In this document: positions 25,189 through 34,047 of the stretch, in pieces
Layout of the letters: each line of letters opens with the position of its first letter
Numbering within the stretch: position 1 is the stretch's first letter
Assembly (NCBI RefSeq): GCF_021245725.1
Contig: NZ_JAJGSX010000004.1
Location: 107,516 to 171,515 of the forward strand
Origin: Pseudonocardia sp. TRM90224
GTDB lineage: Bacteria; Actinomycetota; Actinomycetes; Mycobacteriales; Pseudonocardiaceae
DNA: 64,000 bases
Reading direction: 5' to 3'
Made by a program: the position numbers and the translations under genes
Notes under the pieces: model-generated
The model's database searches: none
The model's input: only the letters and a program-made list of their open reading frames with translations
What the model was told of the DNA's origin: nothing

Positions 25189-26237
25189 GCCGCCACCGCC
25201 GTCAACGCGTCCGCGAGCGCCGTGACGAGCACGGACGCCTGCGCCGCCGGTCGGACGGCAACGCGGATGTGATCGGGGCCGAGGCCGGGGAACGTGTCGC
25301 CGCGCCGGACGGCGACACCCGCGGTGCGCAGCCGGGCCCGCACCCGCTCGCCGTGACCGTCGGGGAGGCGGAGGAGCAGGTACGGCGCCTCGCCGGGCAG
25401 GACGTCGACGCCGGGGACGGCCGCGAGCGCGGCCGCCTGCTCGGCGCGTTGCGCCACGAGGCGCTCGGCGGCGCGGCCCGCCTCCGCGACGGCAGCCGGC
25501 TCGCTGCACGCGATCACGGCCTCCAGCGCGAGCGTCGACACCGGCCACGGCGGGCGCGGCGCGGCCAGCCGCGCGAGCAGGTCGGGTGGGCCGAGCGCGT
25601 AGCCGGCGCGCAGGCCGGCGAGCGCCCACGTCTTGGTGAGGCTGCGGAAGACGATCACGTCCGGCAGCGCCTCCCCGGCCAGCGACTCGCGCTCGCCAGG
25701 GATCGCGTCGACGAACGCCTCGTCGACCAGCAGCGTCCGCCCGGGCGCGGCGAGCGCGCGGACCGTCTCGGCCGGGTGCAGCACCCCGGTCGGGTTGGTC
25801 GGGTTGCCGACGACCACAAGATCCGCCTCGGCCGGCACCGCCTCGGGGTGCAGCGCGTGGCCGTCCGCGGCGCTGGTGAGGACGCGGACGAGCGGCACAC
25901 CGGCGGCACGCAGCACCGCCTCCGGCTCGGTGAAGCCCGGGTGCACGACCACGGCCAGGCGCGGGTGCAGGGCCGGGAGCAGCGCGAACCCCTCCGCGCT
26001 CCCCGCGAGCACCAGAACGTCGTCCGGGTGGCGGCCGTGGCGGCCAGCGACGGCCTCCCTGGCCGACCTGGCGTGCGCGGCCGCGGGGTAGCGCCCCAGG
26101 CCGTCGAGCGTCTCCGCGAGGCGGTCGCGCAGCCAGCGCGGCGGCCCGTCACCCTGCACGTTCACCGCGAAGTCCAGCAGCCCCGGCTCGGCGTCGACGT
26201 CTCCGTGGTGGCGGAGGTCCGGGTCGGCGTGATCCAT
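25185..26237 (-). CDS. Threonine-phosphate decarboxylase/histidinol-phosphate aminotransferase-like PLP enzyme (Rv2231c type)
   Basis: The 350-residue fold-type I PLP enzyme has the cofactor-binding NPTNPTG motif, [12 protein letters not shown], and the Schiff-base lysine in [21 protein letters not shown]. The C terminus has RVAVRPAAQ, with the arginine that binds the substrate carboxylate or phosphate. The mycobacterial equivalent is annotated cobC (L-threonine-O-3-phosphate decarboxylase), but it is often separated from cobalamin genes, as here, so the substrate remains open. It is divergent from the phosphatase gene with 24 bases between starts. Confidence 0.85.
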   Translation of the reverse strand: MDHADPDLRHHGDVDAEPGLLDFAVNVQGDGPPRWLRDRLAETLDGLGRYPAAAHARSAREAVAGRHGRHPDDVLVLAGSAEGFALLPALHPRLAVVVHPGFTEPEAVLRAAGVPLVRVLTSAADGHALHPEAVPAEADLVVVGNPTNPTGVLHPAETVRALAAPGRTLLVDEAFVDAIPGERESLAGEALPDVIVFRSLTKTWALAGLRAGYALGPPDLLARLAAPRPPWPVSTLALEAVIACSEPAAVAEAGRAAERLVAQRAEQAAALAAVPGVDVLPGEAPYLLLRLPDGHGERVRARLRTAGVAVRRGDTFPGLGPDHIRVAVRPAAQASVLVTALADALTAVAA

Positions 26238-26261
26238 GCGGTGCACACTACGGTTCTGCTG

Positions 26262-26741
26262 GTGAGCGCTACGCACAAGAGGCTTCACGTCGTCTTCGTC
26301 TGCACGGGGAACATCTGCCGCTCCCCCATCGCCGAGAAGGTGTTCGCCCAGGAGCTGGAAGACGCCGGTCTCGACGACGACGTGCAGGTCACGAGCGCCG
26401 GCACCGGCGGGTGGCACATCGGCTCGCCCGCCGACGACCGCGCCGTGCGGCTGCTGCGCGCCGAGGGGTACGCCGACGAGCACAGCGCACGCCAGATCGA
26501 CGCCGAGCAGCTGGCCGCCGACCTCATCGTCGCGCTGGACAACTCCCACCGCCGCACCGTCCAGTCGATGGTGCCCGAGCCGGAGAGGGTGCGGCTGCTG
26601 CGCTCGTTCGACCCGTCCGCGCCGCCGGGGGCCGAGGTGCCCGACCCGTACTACGGGCCGGACGAGGGCTTCGGCGAGGTGCTCGCGATGGTGCGGGCCG
26701 CGACCCCCGGCCTCATCGAGTGGGTGAAGGCGAACCGCTGA
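26262..26741 (+). CDS. ptpA: Low-molecular-weight protein tyrosine phosphatase
   Basis: The 159-residue protein has the active-site P-loop VCTGNICRSP with nucleophile Cys14 and Arg20 (CX5R), and the general-acid aspartate in VPDPYYGPDEGF at about residue 128. The spacing and length match PtpA of mycobacteria, which also lies next to the cobC-like/nif3 block. It removes phosphate from protein tyrosines. The GTG at 26262 is the only start close to the first strand. A cluster of four family 2 palindromes follows directly. Confidence 0.93.
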   Translation: MSATHKRLHVVFVCTGNICRSPIAEKVFAQELEDAGLDDDVQVTSAGTGGWHIGSPADDRAVRLLRAEGYADEHSARQIDAEQLAADLIVALDNSHRRTVQSMVPEPERVRLLRSFDPSAPPGAEVPDPYYGPDEGFGEVLAMVRAATPGLIEWVKANR

Positions 26742-26810
26742 ACCTCCCCACCGTTTTGCCAACCTGCAGACCCCCGAGGCCGTGCAAGTAGGCAAAACGG
26801 TGGGGAAGTT
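26741..26810. repeat. Family 2 palindrome, copy 1
   Basis: CTCCCCACCGTTTTGCC near the left end faces GGCAAAACGGTGGGGAAG at the right. The inner part holds ACCTGCA and TGCAAGT, which pair except for one conserved C/A mismatch. First element of a duplicated two-element unit between convergent genes. Confidence 0.95.
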
Positions 26811-26828
26811 TGCCGGGCCGGCCCCGAT

Positions 26829-26892
26829 CTCCCCACCGTTTGGGTGGATGCGCGCCCGCGGAGCGCGCAAGTACCCAAAACGGTGGGGAAGT
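26829..26892. repeat. Family 2 palindrome, copy 2
   Basis: CTCCCCACCGTTT faces AAAACGGTGGGGAAG, with the inner arms GGGT/ACCC and GCGCGC/GCGCGC. The inner sequence differs from copy 1 but still pairs. One T of the TTTT run is missing on the left arm. Confidence 0.93.
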
Positions 26893-26918
26893 CGGGGGCG
26901 CCACGCGACTCGCGCCGG

Positions 26919-26988
26919 AACTTCCCCACCGTTTTGCCAACCTGCAGACCTCCAAGGCCGTGCAAGTAGGCAAAACGGTGGGGAAGTT
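26919..26988. repeat. Family 2 palindrome, copy 3
   Basis: AACTTCCCCACCGTTTTG faces CAAAACGGTGGGGAAGTT, and the inner arms are as in copy 1. With copy 4 it repeats the copy 1-2 unit (about 150 bases, offset 178), including the linker TTTGCCGGGCCGGCCCCGAT, which is identical in both units. Confidence 0.95.
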
Positions 26989-27006
26989 TGCCGGGCCGGC
27001 CCCGAT

Positions 27007-27072
27007 CTCCCCATCGTTTTGGGTGGATGCGCGCTCCCAGGGCGCGCAGGTGCACAAAACGGTGGGGAGGTT
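27007..27072. repeat. Family 2 palindrome, copy 4
   Basis: CTCCCCATCGTTTTGGGTGG faces GTGCACAAAACGGTGGGGAG. The left arm differs from the consensus by one base (CATCG) and the inner arm GGGTGG no longer matches GTGCAC fully, so this copy is partly decayed. Confidence 0.9.
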
Positions 27073-27083
27073 CGGGCTCGTGG

Positions 27084-28472
27084 TCACCGGGTGGCGACGA
27101 GTTCCGCCAGCGAGTCGGTGAGGGCATCGGCGAGGACGTCGACGTCGGGCATGGCGTCGCGGTCGGCGGTGAGGCCGTAGTGCACCCCGCCGTCGTACGA
27201 GGTGATGCCGATCGCGACGGACTGGCCGCCGCCGAGCGGGACCATCGGGAACATGTCGAGCATTCGCGCGCCCATCGCGTAGAGCGGGCGGGGCGGCCCG
27301 GGCACGTTCGTGACCAGCACGTTGTAGAGCATGCTCGAGTACTGGCTGGCCATCCGGGCGCCGAGGCTGTGCAGGATCGGCGGCGCGAGCCCGACGAGCC
27401 CGATCAGCGCCGACGCGCCGACCGCCTGCCCGCCGCGCTTGTGCTCCGCCATCGCCTCGCGGACGATCGCGAGCCGCTCCGTCGGGTCGTCGACGGCGAC
27501 GGGGAGGTCGACGAGGTAGGCCGAGATGTTGTTGCCCGCGTTCGTGCCGGCCCTGGCGCGGACGCTCACCGGCACCATCGCCCGCACGACGGTGCTGGCC
27601 GTCAACGGCTCGCCCCGCGTGATCAACCATCGCCGGAGCCCACCCGCGACGACGGTCAGCACGACGTCGTTGACGGTGCCCCCGTGCGCCTTGCGCACCT
27701 TCCGGTGGTCGGCGAGGGTCGTGCGCGCCATGCCGTAGCGCCGCTGCGCGCCCGTCGCGGCGTTGAGCGCTGGCACCGGCTTCGCTTCGACGGCGCGCCG
27801 GCCCGCGTCGATCACACCGCCGAGCGTCCGCCCGACCGACGACACCGTCTCGCGGACGTCGGTGACGGCGCGGGCGGCCGTCTCCACCACCGTGCGCGGC
27901 CGGCGCAACGCCACGTCGGCCGCGCCGAGCAGCAGCCGCAGGCCGCTCGGCTCGCGACCGGGGCGCCAGTCGTCGGGCGGGGTCTCGCGGGGCTCCGGGG
28001 TGAGGTCGAGCAGGACGGTGCCGATGTCCATCGACGCCAGCCCGTCGACCATGGCGTGGTGGGTCTTCGTGATCACCGCGAGGCGGCCGTCGCCGAGCCC
28101 CTCGACGAGGTAGACCTCCCACAGCGGGCGTGAACGGTCCAGTTGCCGCCCGAGGATCCGCCCCACCAGCTCCCGCAGCACCGCTTCGGTCCCCGGCGCG
28201 GGCAGCGCGGCGTGCCGGACGTGGAACGCGAGGTCGAACTGGGGGTCGTCCACCCAGACCGGCAGCCCCAGCCGCCCCGGCACCTCACGCAGCTTCTGCC
28301 GGTAGCGCGGGACGAGCCCGAGCCTGCTGCCGATGAGCTCGGTGAACCCGTCGACGTCGAACGGCCCGCCCTCCGGAGGGGCGAACGTCATCACGCCACC
28401 TACGTGCATCGCCGCGGTGCGGTGCTCGGCGAAGAGGAACGAGGCGTCGAGCGACGACAATCGGTCCGGCAC
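27084..28472 (-). CDS. Wax ester synthase / diacylglycerol acyltransferase (WS/DGAT)
   Basis: The 462-residue protein has the acyltransferase motif THHAMVDGLAS, with His138-His139 and Asp143, near the N-terminal third. It also has the family C-terminal blocks NVPGPPRPLYAMGARM and MFPMVPLGGGQSVAIGITSYDGGVHYGLTADRD. It starts with LSSLDASFLFAEHRTAAMHVGG, the usual WS/DGAT opening. It joins fatty acyl-CoA to diacylglycerol or long-chain alcohols to make storage lipid. Convergent with ptpA. The GTG start is set by the conserved N terminus. Confidence 0.93.
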   Translation of the reverse strand: MPDRLSSLDASFLFAEHRTAAMHVGGVMTFAPPEGGPFDVDGFTELIGSRLGLVPRYRQKLREVPGRLGLPVWVDDPQFDLAFHVRHAALPAPGTEAVLRELVGRILGRQLDRSRPLWEVYLVEGLGDGRLAVITKTHHAMVDGLASMDIGTVLLDLTPEPRETPPDDWRPGREPSGLRLLLGAADVALRRPRTVVETAARAVTDVRETVSSVGRTLGGVIDAGRRAVEAKPVPALNAATGAQRRYGMARTTLADHRKVRKAHGGTVNDVVLTVVAGGLRRWLITRGEPLTASTVVRAMVPVSVRARAGTNAGNNISAYLVDLPVAVDDPTERLAIVREAMAEHKRGGQAVGASALIGLVGLAPPILHSLGARMASQYSSMLYNVLVTNVPGPPRPLYAMGARMLDMFPMVPLGGGQSVAIGITSYDGGVHYGLTADRDAMPDVDVLADALTDSLAELVATR

Positions 28473-28532
28473 GACACTCGACCCTAGTGCCGCCACGCGC
28501 GGGTGAGCAGCCGCCGCACGGAGGCGCGGGAC

Positions 28533-28585
28533 GTCAGGAAAGCCACTTTCCTGCAACCACGTTGCAGGAAAGTGGCTTTCCTGAC
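28533..28585. repeat. Family 1 palindrome, copy 2
   Basis: A perfect 25-bp stem (28533-28557 with 28561-28585) and a 3-base loop. Core AGGAAAGCCACTTTCCT and its complement are intact. Outer pair GTC/GAC and inner pair TGCAAC/GTTGCA differ from the other copies. It lies between two co-directional genes, upstream of WS/DGAT and downstream of tmsB. Confidence 0.97.
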
Positions 28586-28620
28586 CCTCGCCGCACCGCG
28601 CCCGGCGGCGGCCCGAGGGC

Positions 28621-29856
28621 CTACCGCCAGCCCCGCAGCGGGAAGCCCGACTGGCCGCGACCGTCCAGCTTCACGCCCAGCACCTGGTGGAGCTGGATGT
28701 TGTCGCGCTCGAACCCGAGCCGCGACGCCGCCATGTACAGCCGCCACACCCGGGCCCGACCGATGCCGACCTCGGCAACGGCCTCCTCCCAGTTCTCCTC
28801 CAGGTTCGCGCCCCACGCGGCGAGCGTGCGCGCGTAGTGCTCGCGCAGGTTCTCCTCGTGGCGGATCTCGAACCCGGCCTCGTTCATCTCCGTGACCAGC
28901 AGGCCGATCGGCTCCAGCTGCCCGTCGGGGAAGACGTAGCGGGCGATGAACGGGTCGAGCCGCTTCTTGCCGGGGTCGCGCGGCTGGGTGATGCAGTGGT
29001 TGAGCAGCCGCCCGCCCTCCTTCAGCCGCGCGTGCAGCGAGCGGAAGTACCCCGGCAGCTGCGCCTTGCCGATGTGCTCGGTGAGCCCGATCGAGCTGAT
29101 CGCGTCGAACTGGCTCTCCGGCGCGTCGCGGTAGTCGAGGTGACGCACCTCGGCGAGGTCACCGAGGCCGCGGCGCTCGATCTCCGCCTGCGCCCACTCG
29201 GCCTGCAGGCGCGAGAGCGTGACGCCCAGCGCCTTCACGCCGTGCTCCGCCGCGGCGTGCATGACCATGCCGCCCCAGCCGCAGCCGACGTCCAGCAGCC
29301 GCTGACCCGGCTCCAGCGCGAGCTTCTGCGCCACCAGCTCGAACTTCGTGGCCTGCGCCTCTTCGAGCGTCGCCGCGTCGTTCGGGTACACCGCGCACGT
29401 GTACGCCATCGACGGCCCCAGCACCCACTCGTAGAAGCGGTTGGAGACGTCGTAGTGGTGCGAGATCGCCTGCTTGTCGCGCGCCTTCGAGTGCAGCCGC
29501 CCCGGCGGGCGGTACTCGAGCGGCGGTGGTGGCTGCCGATGCCGCAACCAGATGGGGAACAACTTGCGCGCCAGTTTCACCTGGTCGGCGCGGGTGATGT
29601 CGTTCAGCGTGAGGTCCGCCATCGCGTCGAGGACGTCGTGGATGTCGCCGTCCACCTCGATCTCGCCCGCGACGTACGCTCTCGCCAACCCGAGCGTGCC
29701 CGGCGCAGTCGCCAGCCGCGCGAGCGCGCGTGGCGACGTGATCCGCATCGCTACCTCGGAGCTGTCCGGCCCCGCCTTGCTGCCGTCGTACGCGATCACT
29801 CGGATCGGCACGTCGGCTCCGACAACGCTGGAGATGATCTCCGCGACCTGCATCAT
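28621..29856 (-). CDS. tmsB: Cyclopropane-fatty-acid-synthase-like methyltransferase, probable 10-methylene fatty acid synthase
   Basis: The 411-residue protein is a CFA synthase-type SAM methyltransferase with motif LLDVGCGWGGMVMHAA at about 187-202, DKQAISHHYDVSNRFYEWVLG before it, and GLTEHIGKAQLPGYF in the active-site region. Its start overlaps the end of an FAD oxidoreductase gene (ATGA). This pair corresponds to tmsB/tmsA (bfaB/bfaA) of actinobacteria, where the methyltransferase adds a methylene at C10 of oleoyl phospholipid and the flavoenzyme reduces it to tuberculostearic acid. Two ATGs stand in tandem, and the second (29853) has better ribosome-binding spacing. Confidence 0.85.
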   Translation of the reverse strand: MMQVAEIISSVVGADVPIRVIAYDGSKAGPDSSEVAMRITSPRALARLATAPGTLGLARAYVAGEIEVDGDIHDVLDAMADLTLNDITRADQVKLARKLFPIWLRHRQPPPPLEYRPPGRLHSKARDKQAISHHYDVSNRFYEWVLGPSMAYTCAVYPNDAATLEEAQATKFELVAQKLALEPGQRLLDVGCGWGGMVMHAAAEHGVKALGVTLSRLQAEWAQAEIERRGLGDLAEVRHLDYRDAPESQFDAISSIGLTEHIGKAQLPGYFRSLHARLKEGGRLLNHCITQPRDPGKKRLDPFIARYVFPDGQLEPIGLLVTEMNEAGFEIRHEENLREHYARTLAAWGANLEENWEEAVAEVGIGRARVWRLYMAASRLGFERDNIQLHQVLGVKLDGRGQSGFPLRGWR

Positions 29857-31238
29857 GCCCTCCCTGACCCGGTCACCTTCGAGAAGAGATCCGGCAGCCG
29901 CCCATGCGGGTCGTACCGTTCCTTCAACGCCTGGTAGGCCACCCCGTTGTAGTGCTCCCAGAACTCACGCTCGTCGTAATGCACCGTCGAGTACAGCGAT
30001 TTGTGCCCACCCAGCTCGGCGACGAGCTCCTCGATCCGACGGTTGTGCGCGTCGGGCTTGCCGGGGACCTCGTCGACGGCCGACCAGAAGCCGACGTTGA
30101 CGTACAGCTCGTGCGCCTTCATCGGGTACAGCGGCCATGTCCGCTCGTCGCGCAGGCGCAGCGGGCACAGCCACACCGGGGTGATCCCGATGTCCTTGTG
30201 GAACGCGTCCAGGAACTCCGTGAGCCGTTCCACGGGGATCTCGACGTCTTGTATCACCGGCTCCTGCTGCGGTTTCCCGAGCACCGAGTTGACCCGCCCG
30301 GAGAAGCCGGTGCGCCGGTCGAGCGCGACGAGCCTGCGGTACACGTCGGAGCGGCGCAGCCGGCTCGGCCACAGCCTGCGGACCACCGGGTTCTGCGCGC
30401 CGAGCGCGCGGGAGCACCAGAACCAGTCGGTGTCCCACCGCCAGATGTAGTCGCGGGTGGTCAGGTGGTCGACCGCGCGCTGCTCGATCGACTTGTAGAA
30501 GATCTTCTGGCCGGTGTAGTCGCTGATCCCCGGCCCGGGGTCGTCGGTGAACGTGCCCAGCGTCAGGTACTGGTCGTCGGGGCCGAAGACGGTGCCGTCG
30601 ACGAACTGCGGCCCGTCGGGCCCGCAGACGTCGACGATCGTGGACTGCAGGTCCGCCGTGCCGACCTTGCGGTGCTCCAGCCGGACGTACGGGGTGACCG
30701 GCTGGACCTCGATGAGGATCCGCACGGCGTACCCGAGCGTGCCGTAGGAGTTGGGGAAGCCGCGGAAGAGCTCGGCGTGCTCCCCATCGGGTGTCACGGT
30801 GATCACGTCGCCGTCGGGGGTGAGGATGTCCATCTCCAGCACCGACTCGTGCGGCAGCCCGTGGCGGAAGGACGTCGACTCGATCCCGAGCCCGGTCACC
30901 GCGCCGCCCAGCGTGATCGTCTTGAGCTGCGGGACGACCAGCGGCATCACGCCGTGCGCGAGCGTGACCTCGACGAGGTCCTCGTAGGTCGTCATGCCCT
31001 GCACCTCGGCGGTGCGCGCGACCGGGTCGACCCTGATCACGCCGGTGAGCGCGGACGTGTCGAGCCGCTGCGCCGGCGCCGCGCCGAACCGGAAGAGGTT
31101 GGAGGTCTTCTTGCCGAGCCGCACCCTCGTACCCGGCGGTAGCTCGCGGTAGCGCCGCACAAGATCGGCGACGGCTGCCGCGTGTGCGGCCGGGGAGACC
31201 AGCGAGAATGCGCTCCTCGACGTTCCGATCACGCTCAT
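29853..31238 (-). CDS. tmsA: FAD-binding oxidoreductase, probable 10-methylene fatty acid reductase
   Basis: The 461-residue protein has the VAO/DIMINUTO-type FAD domain: VRLGKKTSNLFRF, the GMTTYEDLVEVTLAHGVMPLVVPQLKTITLGGAVTGLGIESTSFRHG core, and DILTPDGDVITVTP. The C-terminal part ends with GRLPDLFSKVTGSGRA. With the following CFA-synthase-like gene it forms the tmsA/tmsB arrangement, and it would reduce the 10-methylene to a 10-methyl branch using NADPH. No separate tmsC gene follows. The start could be ATG 31238 or GTG 31244, and neither has a clear ribosome binding site, so the transcript may be leaderless. Confidence 0.85.
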   Translation of the reverse strand: MSVIGTSRSAFSLVSPAAHAAAVADLVRRYRELPPGTRVRLGKKTSNLFRFGAAPAQRLDTSALTGVIRVDPVARTAEVQGMTTYEDLVEVTLAHGVMPLVVPQLKTITLGGAVTGLGIESTSFRHGLPHESVLEMDILTPDGDVITVTPDGEHAELFRGFPNSYGTLGYAVRILIEVQPVTPYVRLEHRKVGTADLQSTIVDVCGPDGPQFVDGTVFGPDDQYLTLGTFTDDPGPGISDYTGQKIFYKSIEQRAVDHLTTRDYIWRWDTDWFWCSRALGAQNPVVRRLWPSRLRRSDVYRRLVALDRRTGFSGRVNSVLGKPQQEPVIQDVEIPVERLTEFLDAFHKDIGITPVWLCPLRLRDERTWPLYPMKAHELYVNVGFWSAVDEVPGKPDAHNRRIEELVAELGGHKSLYSTVHYDEREFWEHYNGVAYQALKERYDPHGRLPDLFSKVTGSGRA

Positions 31239-31333
31239 GACCACGACGCTAGTCCGCGGATGCCCCAGCTGCCCAGCCTCTCGATCAGGGGCGATTAATC
31301 ACACCCCCGAATCGCGCAACGGAATCGGGCGAA

Positions 31334-32314
31334 CTACCAACGGCGGGCCCGCGCACGGACCAGTCCCGGGATCGCCGGTGCGCCCGTCACGGGCTGGAAG
31401 GCCTCCGCCACCGCGGTCAGCGAGGCGTGCTCGTCGTCCTTGAGCCGGATGTCGGCCGCCGCGACGTTGCTCTCCAGCTGCGCGACGCTCGACGCACCCG
31501 GGATCGCCACGACGTTGGGCAGGTGCACCAGCCACGCCAGCGCGATCTGCGCGGGCGACGCGCCGTGTGCCGAGGCGATGTCGCGCAGCGTGTTGAGCAG
31601 CGGGGTCGCGGCGTCGAGGTTCTCCGGCAGGAACATCGCGTTGCTCGTGCGGACGTTCCCGGACGGCGGGTTGTCCGACGTGTAGCGCCCCGAGAGCAGA
31701 CCCTTCCCGAGCGGGCTCCACGCGATCACGACGTGCCCGGTGCGCTGCGCCCACGGCAGCATCTCCGAGAGCGGCGCGCGGGCGACGAGGCTGAACTCCA
31801 CCTGGTTCGACAACACCGGCGCGCCCAGCGCCGCCTCGGCGCGCTGCCAGCGGCGCAGCGAGTAGTTGGAGACGCCGACGGCGTCGACGAGCCCGACCTG
31901 GTGCAGCGCCTTCATCCCGCGCATGGTGGTGGCGTCGCCGACGATCGGGTGCGGCACGTGCACCTGGTAGAGGTCGATCTTGCGGACGCCGAGCCGGTGC
32001 GCGCTGGCGACTCCGCGCTGCTGCACGACCGCCGCCGTCGGCCACACCGGGAAGATCTTGGTGGCGACCACGACGTCGTCGAACCCGCCGGAGTCGCGCA
32101 GCGCCGCGCCGAGGATCCGCTCGCTGCGCCCGAAGCCGTACAGCTCTGCGGTGTCGAACACCGTGACGCCCAGCTCACGGGCGCGCGCGACGATCCGGGC
32201 CGCCTCGGTCTCGTTGTAAGCGGCGTCATAACCCCACTCGCGGGACCCGAACTGCCAGGTGCCCAGCCCGATCACGGAGTACCGCTTGGACGTCGGAAGG
32301 TCGAGGTAGCGCAT
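31334..32314 (-). CDS. Aldo/keto reductase
   Basis: The 326-residue TIM-barrel protein has the full AKR tetrad: Asp54 and Tyr59 in FDTAELYG, Lys86 in VVATKIF, and His119 in YQVHVPHP. The NADPH phosphate site is at the end (IPGASSVAQLESN). It reduces aldehydes or ketones, and the substrate cannot be told. About 95 bases separate it from the tmsA gene that starts in front of it on the same strand, so it may have its own terminator there. Confidence 0.9.
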   Translation of the reverse strand: MRYLDLPTSKRYSVIGLGTWQFGSREWGYDAAYNETEAARIVARARELGVTVFDTAELYGFGRSERILGAALRDSGGFDDVVVATKIFPVWPTAAVVQQRGVASAHRLGVRKIDLYQVHVPHPIVGDATTMRGMKALHQVGLVDAVGVSNYSLRRWQRAEAALGAPVLSNQVEFSLVARAPLSEMLPWAQRTGHVVIAWSPLGKGLLSGRYTSDNPPSGNVRTSNAMFLPENLDAATPLLNTLRDIASAHGASPAQIALAWLVHLPNVVAIPGASSVAQLESNVAAADIRLKDDEHASLTAVAEAFQPVTGAPAIPGLVRARARRW

Positions 32315-32365
32315 GCGTCCATCCTCCCGCTTCCCGCGGCCGGCAGGGCCGGATCGGGCAGCGGA

Positions 32366-33418
32366 TCAGGCGGCCGGGGTGTGGTGCTTCAGGAAGGCGT
32401 CGAGGGCCGGCCAGGTCGTCGTGCGGGCGTCGCGCCCGGTCAGGACGCCGAGGTGGCCGCCGGGGGCGGTCTCGAACCGCACCTCCGGTGCGCCCGTGAG
32501 CAGCGTCACGGCCTTCTCGACGGAGGCCAGCGGCGCGATCACGTCCCGCCGGCCGGCCACGACGAGCACCGGCACGTCGACGGCGCTGAGCGGGATCTCC
32601 CGGCCGCGCAGCGCGAGCGTGCCGTCGGCAAGGTCGTTGTTGCGCAGCAGCAGGTGGTAGATCTGCCCGAAGACGCGGCCGGGGTAGGCATGCATGTTGC
32701 GCATCAAGTGGTCGACGGCCTCGATCTGGGCGAGGCAGTCGCGGTCGTCGAGCCGGGAGAGCACGGTGAGCGGCTTCGTCACCAGCCGGTCGACGGCGGT
32801 CAGCTGGAACGCCACGCTCACGATCGGCGCCGGGAAGCTGCCGATGAGCTGGTAGACCGCGGAGAGGCCGCGGCCGCCGGTGACGGCCGCGAGCGGGCGC
32901 AGCGGCGCCACCAGCGGGACGGCGGCGATGTCGACGGGGCTCGCGACCACCGTCAGCGTGCGCACCGGCAACGGCTTGCCGGCATCGGCCGCGCCGGCGA
33001 CGGCGAGCATGCAGAAGATCCCGCCGAGCGACCAGCCGAGCACGTTGACCTGCGCCGACGCGTCAGCGGCGACCTGCTCGACCGCCCACGGCACGATGCC
33101 GTCCACCCAGTGCTCCATGCCGCGGCGCCGGTCGGTGAACGACATCGGGCCGTAGTCGACGAGGTACACCGGACGGCCCGTGCCCACGAGGTGCTCGACG
33201 AGCGAGCAGCCGCGGCGCAGGTCGTAGGCGAAGTCCGGCGCGCCGAGCGGCGGGACGAGCAGCACCGGCTCGCCCGCGGTGGCCGTCCCCTCGTAGCGGT
33301 GCAGCACCGCGGAACCGTCCGCCCGCACCGCAACCCGTTCGCGCGGCATCCGGCGCAGGTCGGCGACCCCGCCGGTGGCCTTGCCGACCAGGTTCGCCGC
33401 GGCCGCCAGAAGATCCAT
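32366..33418 (-). CDS. PhaC-like alpha/beta hydrolase
   Basis: The 350-residue protein resembles poly(3-hydroxyalkanoate) synthase-type alpha/beta hydrolases: PVLLVPPLGAPDFAYDLRRGCSLVEHL and nucleophile Ser130 in VNVLGWSLGGIF. The acid is in VVAGRRDVIAP and the histidine in APGGHLGVLTGRDA. PHA synthases use Cys in the lipase box; the Ser here points to a hydrolase or acyltransferase rather than a true polymerase. It lies in tandem behind a MarR gene, with a family 2 palindrome between. Confidence 0.8.
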   Translation of the reverse strand: MDLLAAAANLVGKATGGVADLRRMPRERVAVRADGSAVLHRYEGTATAGEPVLLVPPLGAPDFAYDLRRGCSLVEHLVGTGRPVYLVDYGPMSFTDRRRGMEHWVDGIVPWAVEQVAADASAQVNVLGWSLGGIFCMLAVAGAADAGKPLPVRTLTVVASPVDIAAVPLVAPLRPLAAVTGGRGLSAVYQLIGSFPAPIVSVAFQLTAVDRLVTKPLTVLSRLDDRDCLAQIEAVDHLMRNMHAYPGRVFGQIYHLLLRNNDLADGTLALRGREIPLSAVDVPVLVVAGRRDVIAPLASVEKAVTLLTGAPEVRFETAPGGHLGVLTGRDARTTTWPALDAFLKHHTPAA

Positions 33419-33448
33419 ACGGAGACGGTAGCCGCCCGGGAGCCCCGC

Positions 33449-33516
33449 AACTTCCCCACCGTTTTGTGCACCTGCGCGCCGAAAAGGCGCGCAAGTGCAC
33501 AAAACGGTGGGGAACT
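33449..33516. repeat. Family 2 palindrome, copy 5
   Basis: The most complete copy: 33452-33480 pairs with 33486-33514 over 29 positions with a single C/A mismatch and a GAAAA loop. Cores are TTCCCCACCGTTTTG and CAAAACGGTGGGGAA, and the inner arms are GTGCA/TGCAC and GCGCGCC/GGCGCGC. It lies between co-directional genes. Confidence 0.97.
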
Positions 33517-33534
33517 TCGGGCGGGAGGTCGCTG

Positions 33535-34026
33535 CTACTGCTCGTGCGGGAGCATCAGGCGCTTCAGCAGCCCGGCGATCTGGTCGCGCTCAGCGGGCGA
33601 GAGCGGCGCCAGGAACTGCTCGTCGGCGACGAGCACGGCGTCGAGCGCGGCCGTCGCCAGCTCCTCGCCCTGCCGGGTGAGCCGGACGCGGACGCCGCGG
33701 CGATCGGCCGGGTCGACGGCGCGGTGCACGTACCCGGCCTGCTCCAACCGGTCGAGCCGGGTCGTCATCGCGCCGGACGTGATCAGCGCGGCCTGCGCGA
33801 GGTCGCCGGGGTTGGTGCCGTCGACGTCGCCCCTGCGGCGCAGCGTGTTGAGCACGTCGAAGTCGCCGTAGGTCAGCCCGAACGGGCGCAGTGCGTCGAC
33901 GACGGCCCGGCGCCCGTAGTCGGCGCCTCGGAAGAGCCGCCCCACGACGTGCAGCGGGCTCGCGTCCAGCTGGTCGTCGCGCGCGGCCCACTCCTGCACC
34001 ATGCGGTCGACGGAGTCGTCGCTCAC
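33535..34026 (-). CDS. MarR-family transcriptional regulator
   Basis: The 163-residue protein has the MarR winged helix NPGDLAQAALITSGAMTTRLDRLEQAGYVHRAVDPADRRGVRVRLTRQGEELA, with recognition helix SGAMTTRLDRL and a DPADRRGVRV wing. The N-terminal LHVVGRLFRGADYGRRAVVDALRPFGLTYGDFDVLNTL is the typical dimer and linker part. GTG start. A 12-base palindrome lies 23 bases upstream and may be its own operator. Confidence 0.9.
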   Translation of the reverse strand: MSDDSVDRMVQEWAARDDQLDASPLHVVGRLFRGADYGRRAVVDALRPFGLTYGDFDVLNTLRRRGDVDGTNPGDLAQAALITSGAMTTRLDRLEQAGYVHRAVDPADRRGVRVRLTRQGEELATAALDAVLVADEQFLAPLSPAERDQIAGLLKRLMLPHEQ

Positions 34027-34047
34027 GGTGAGAGAGCCTAGCGCCAG

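Noticed and set aside
26741..27072. Short repeated reading frames inside the palindromes (for example reading KLPHRFAYLHGL)
   Set aside because: They recur in every family 2 copy in several frames because the DNA is repeated, and they have no ribosome binding site or independent conservation.
26741..27072. CRISPR array
   Set aside because: The repeats are palindromic elements with variable inner arms rather than regular direct repeats with unique spacers, only four occur, and no cas genes are present.
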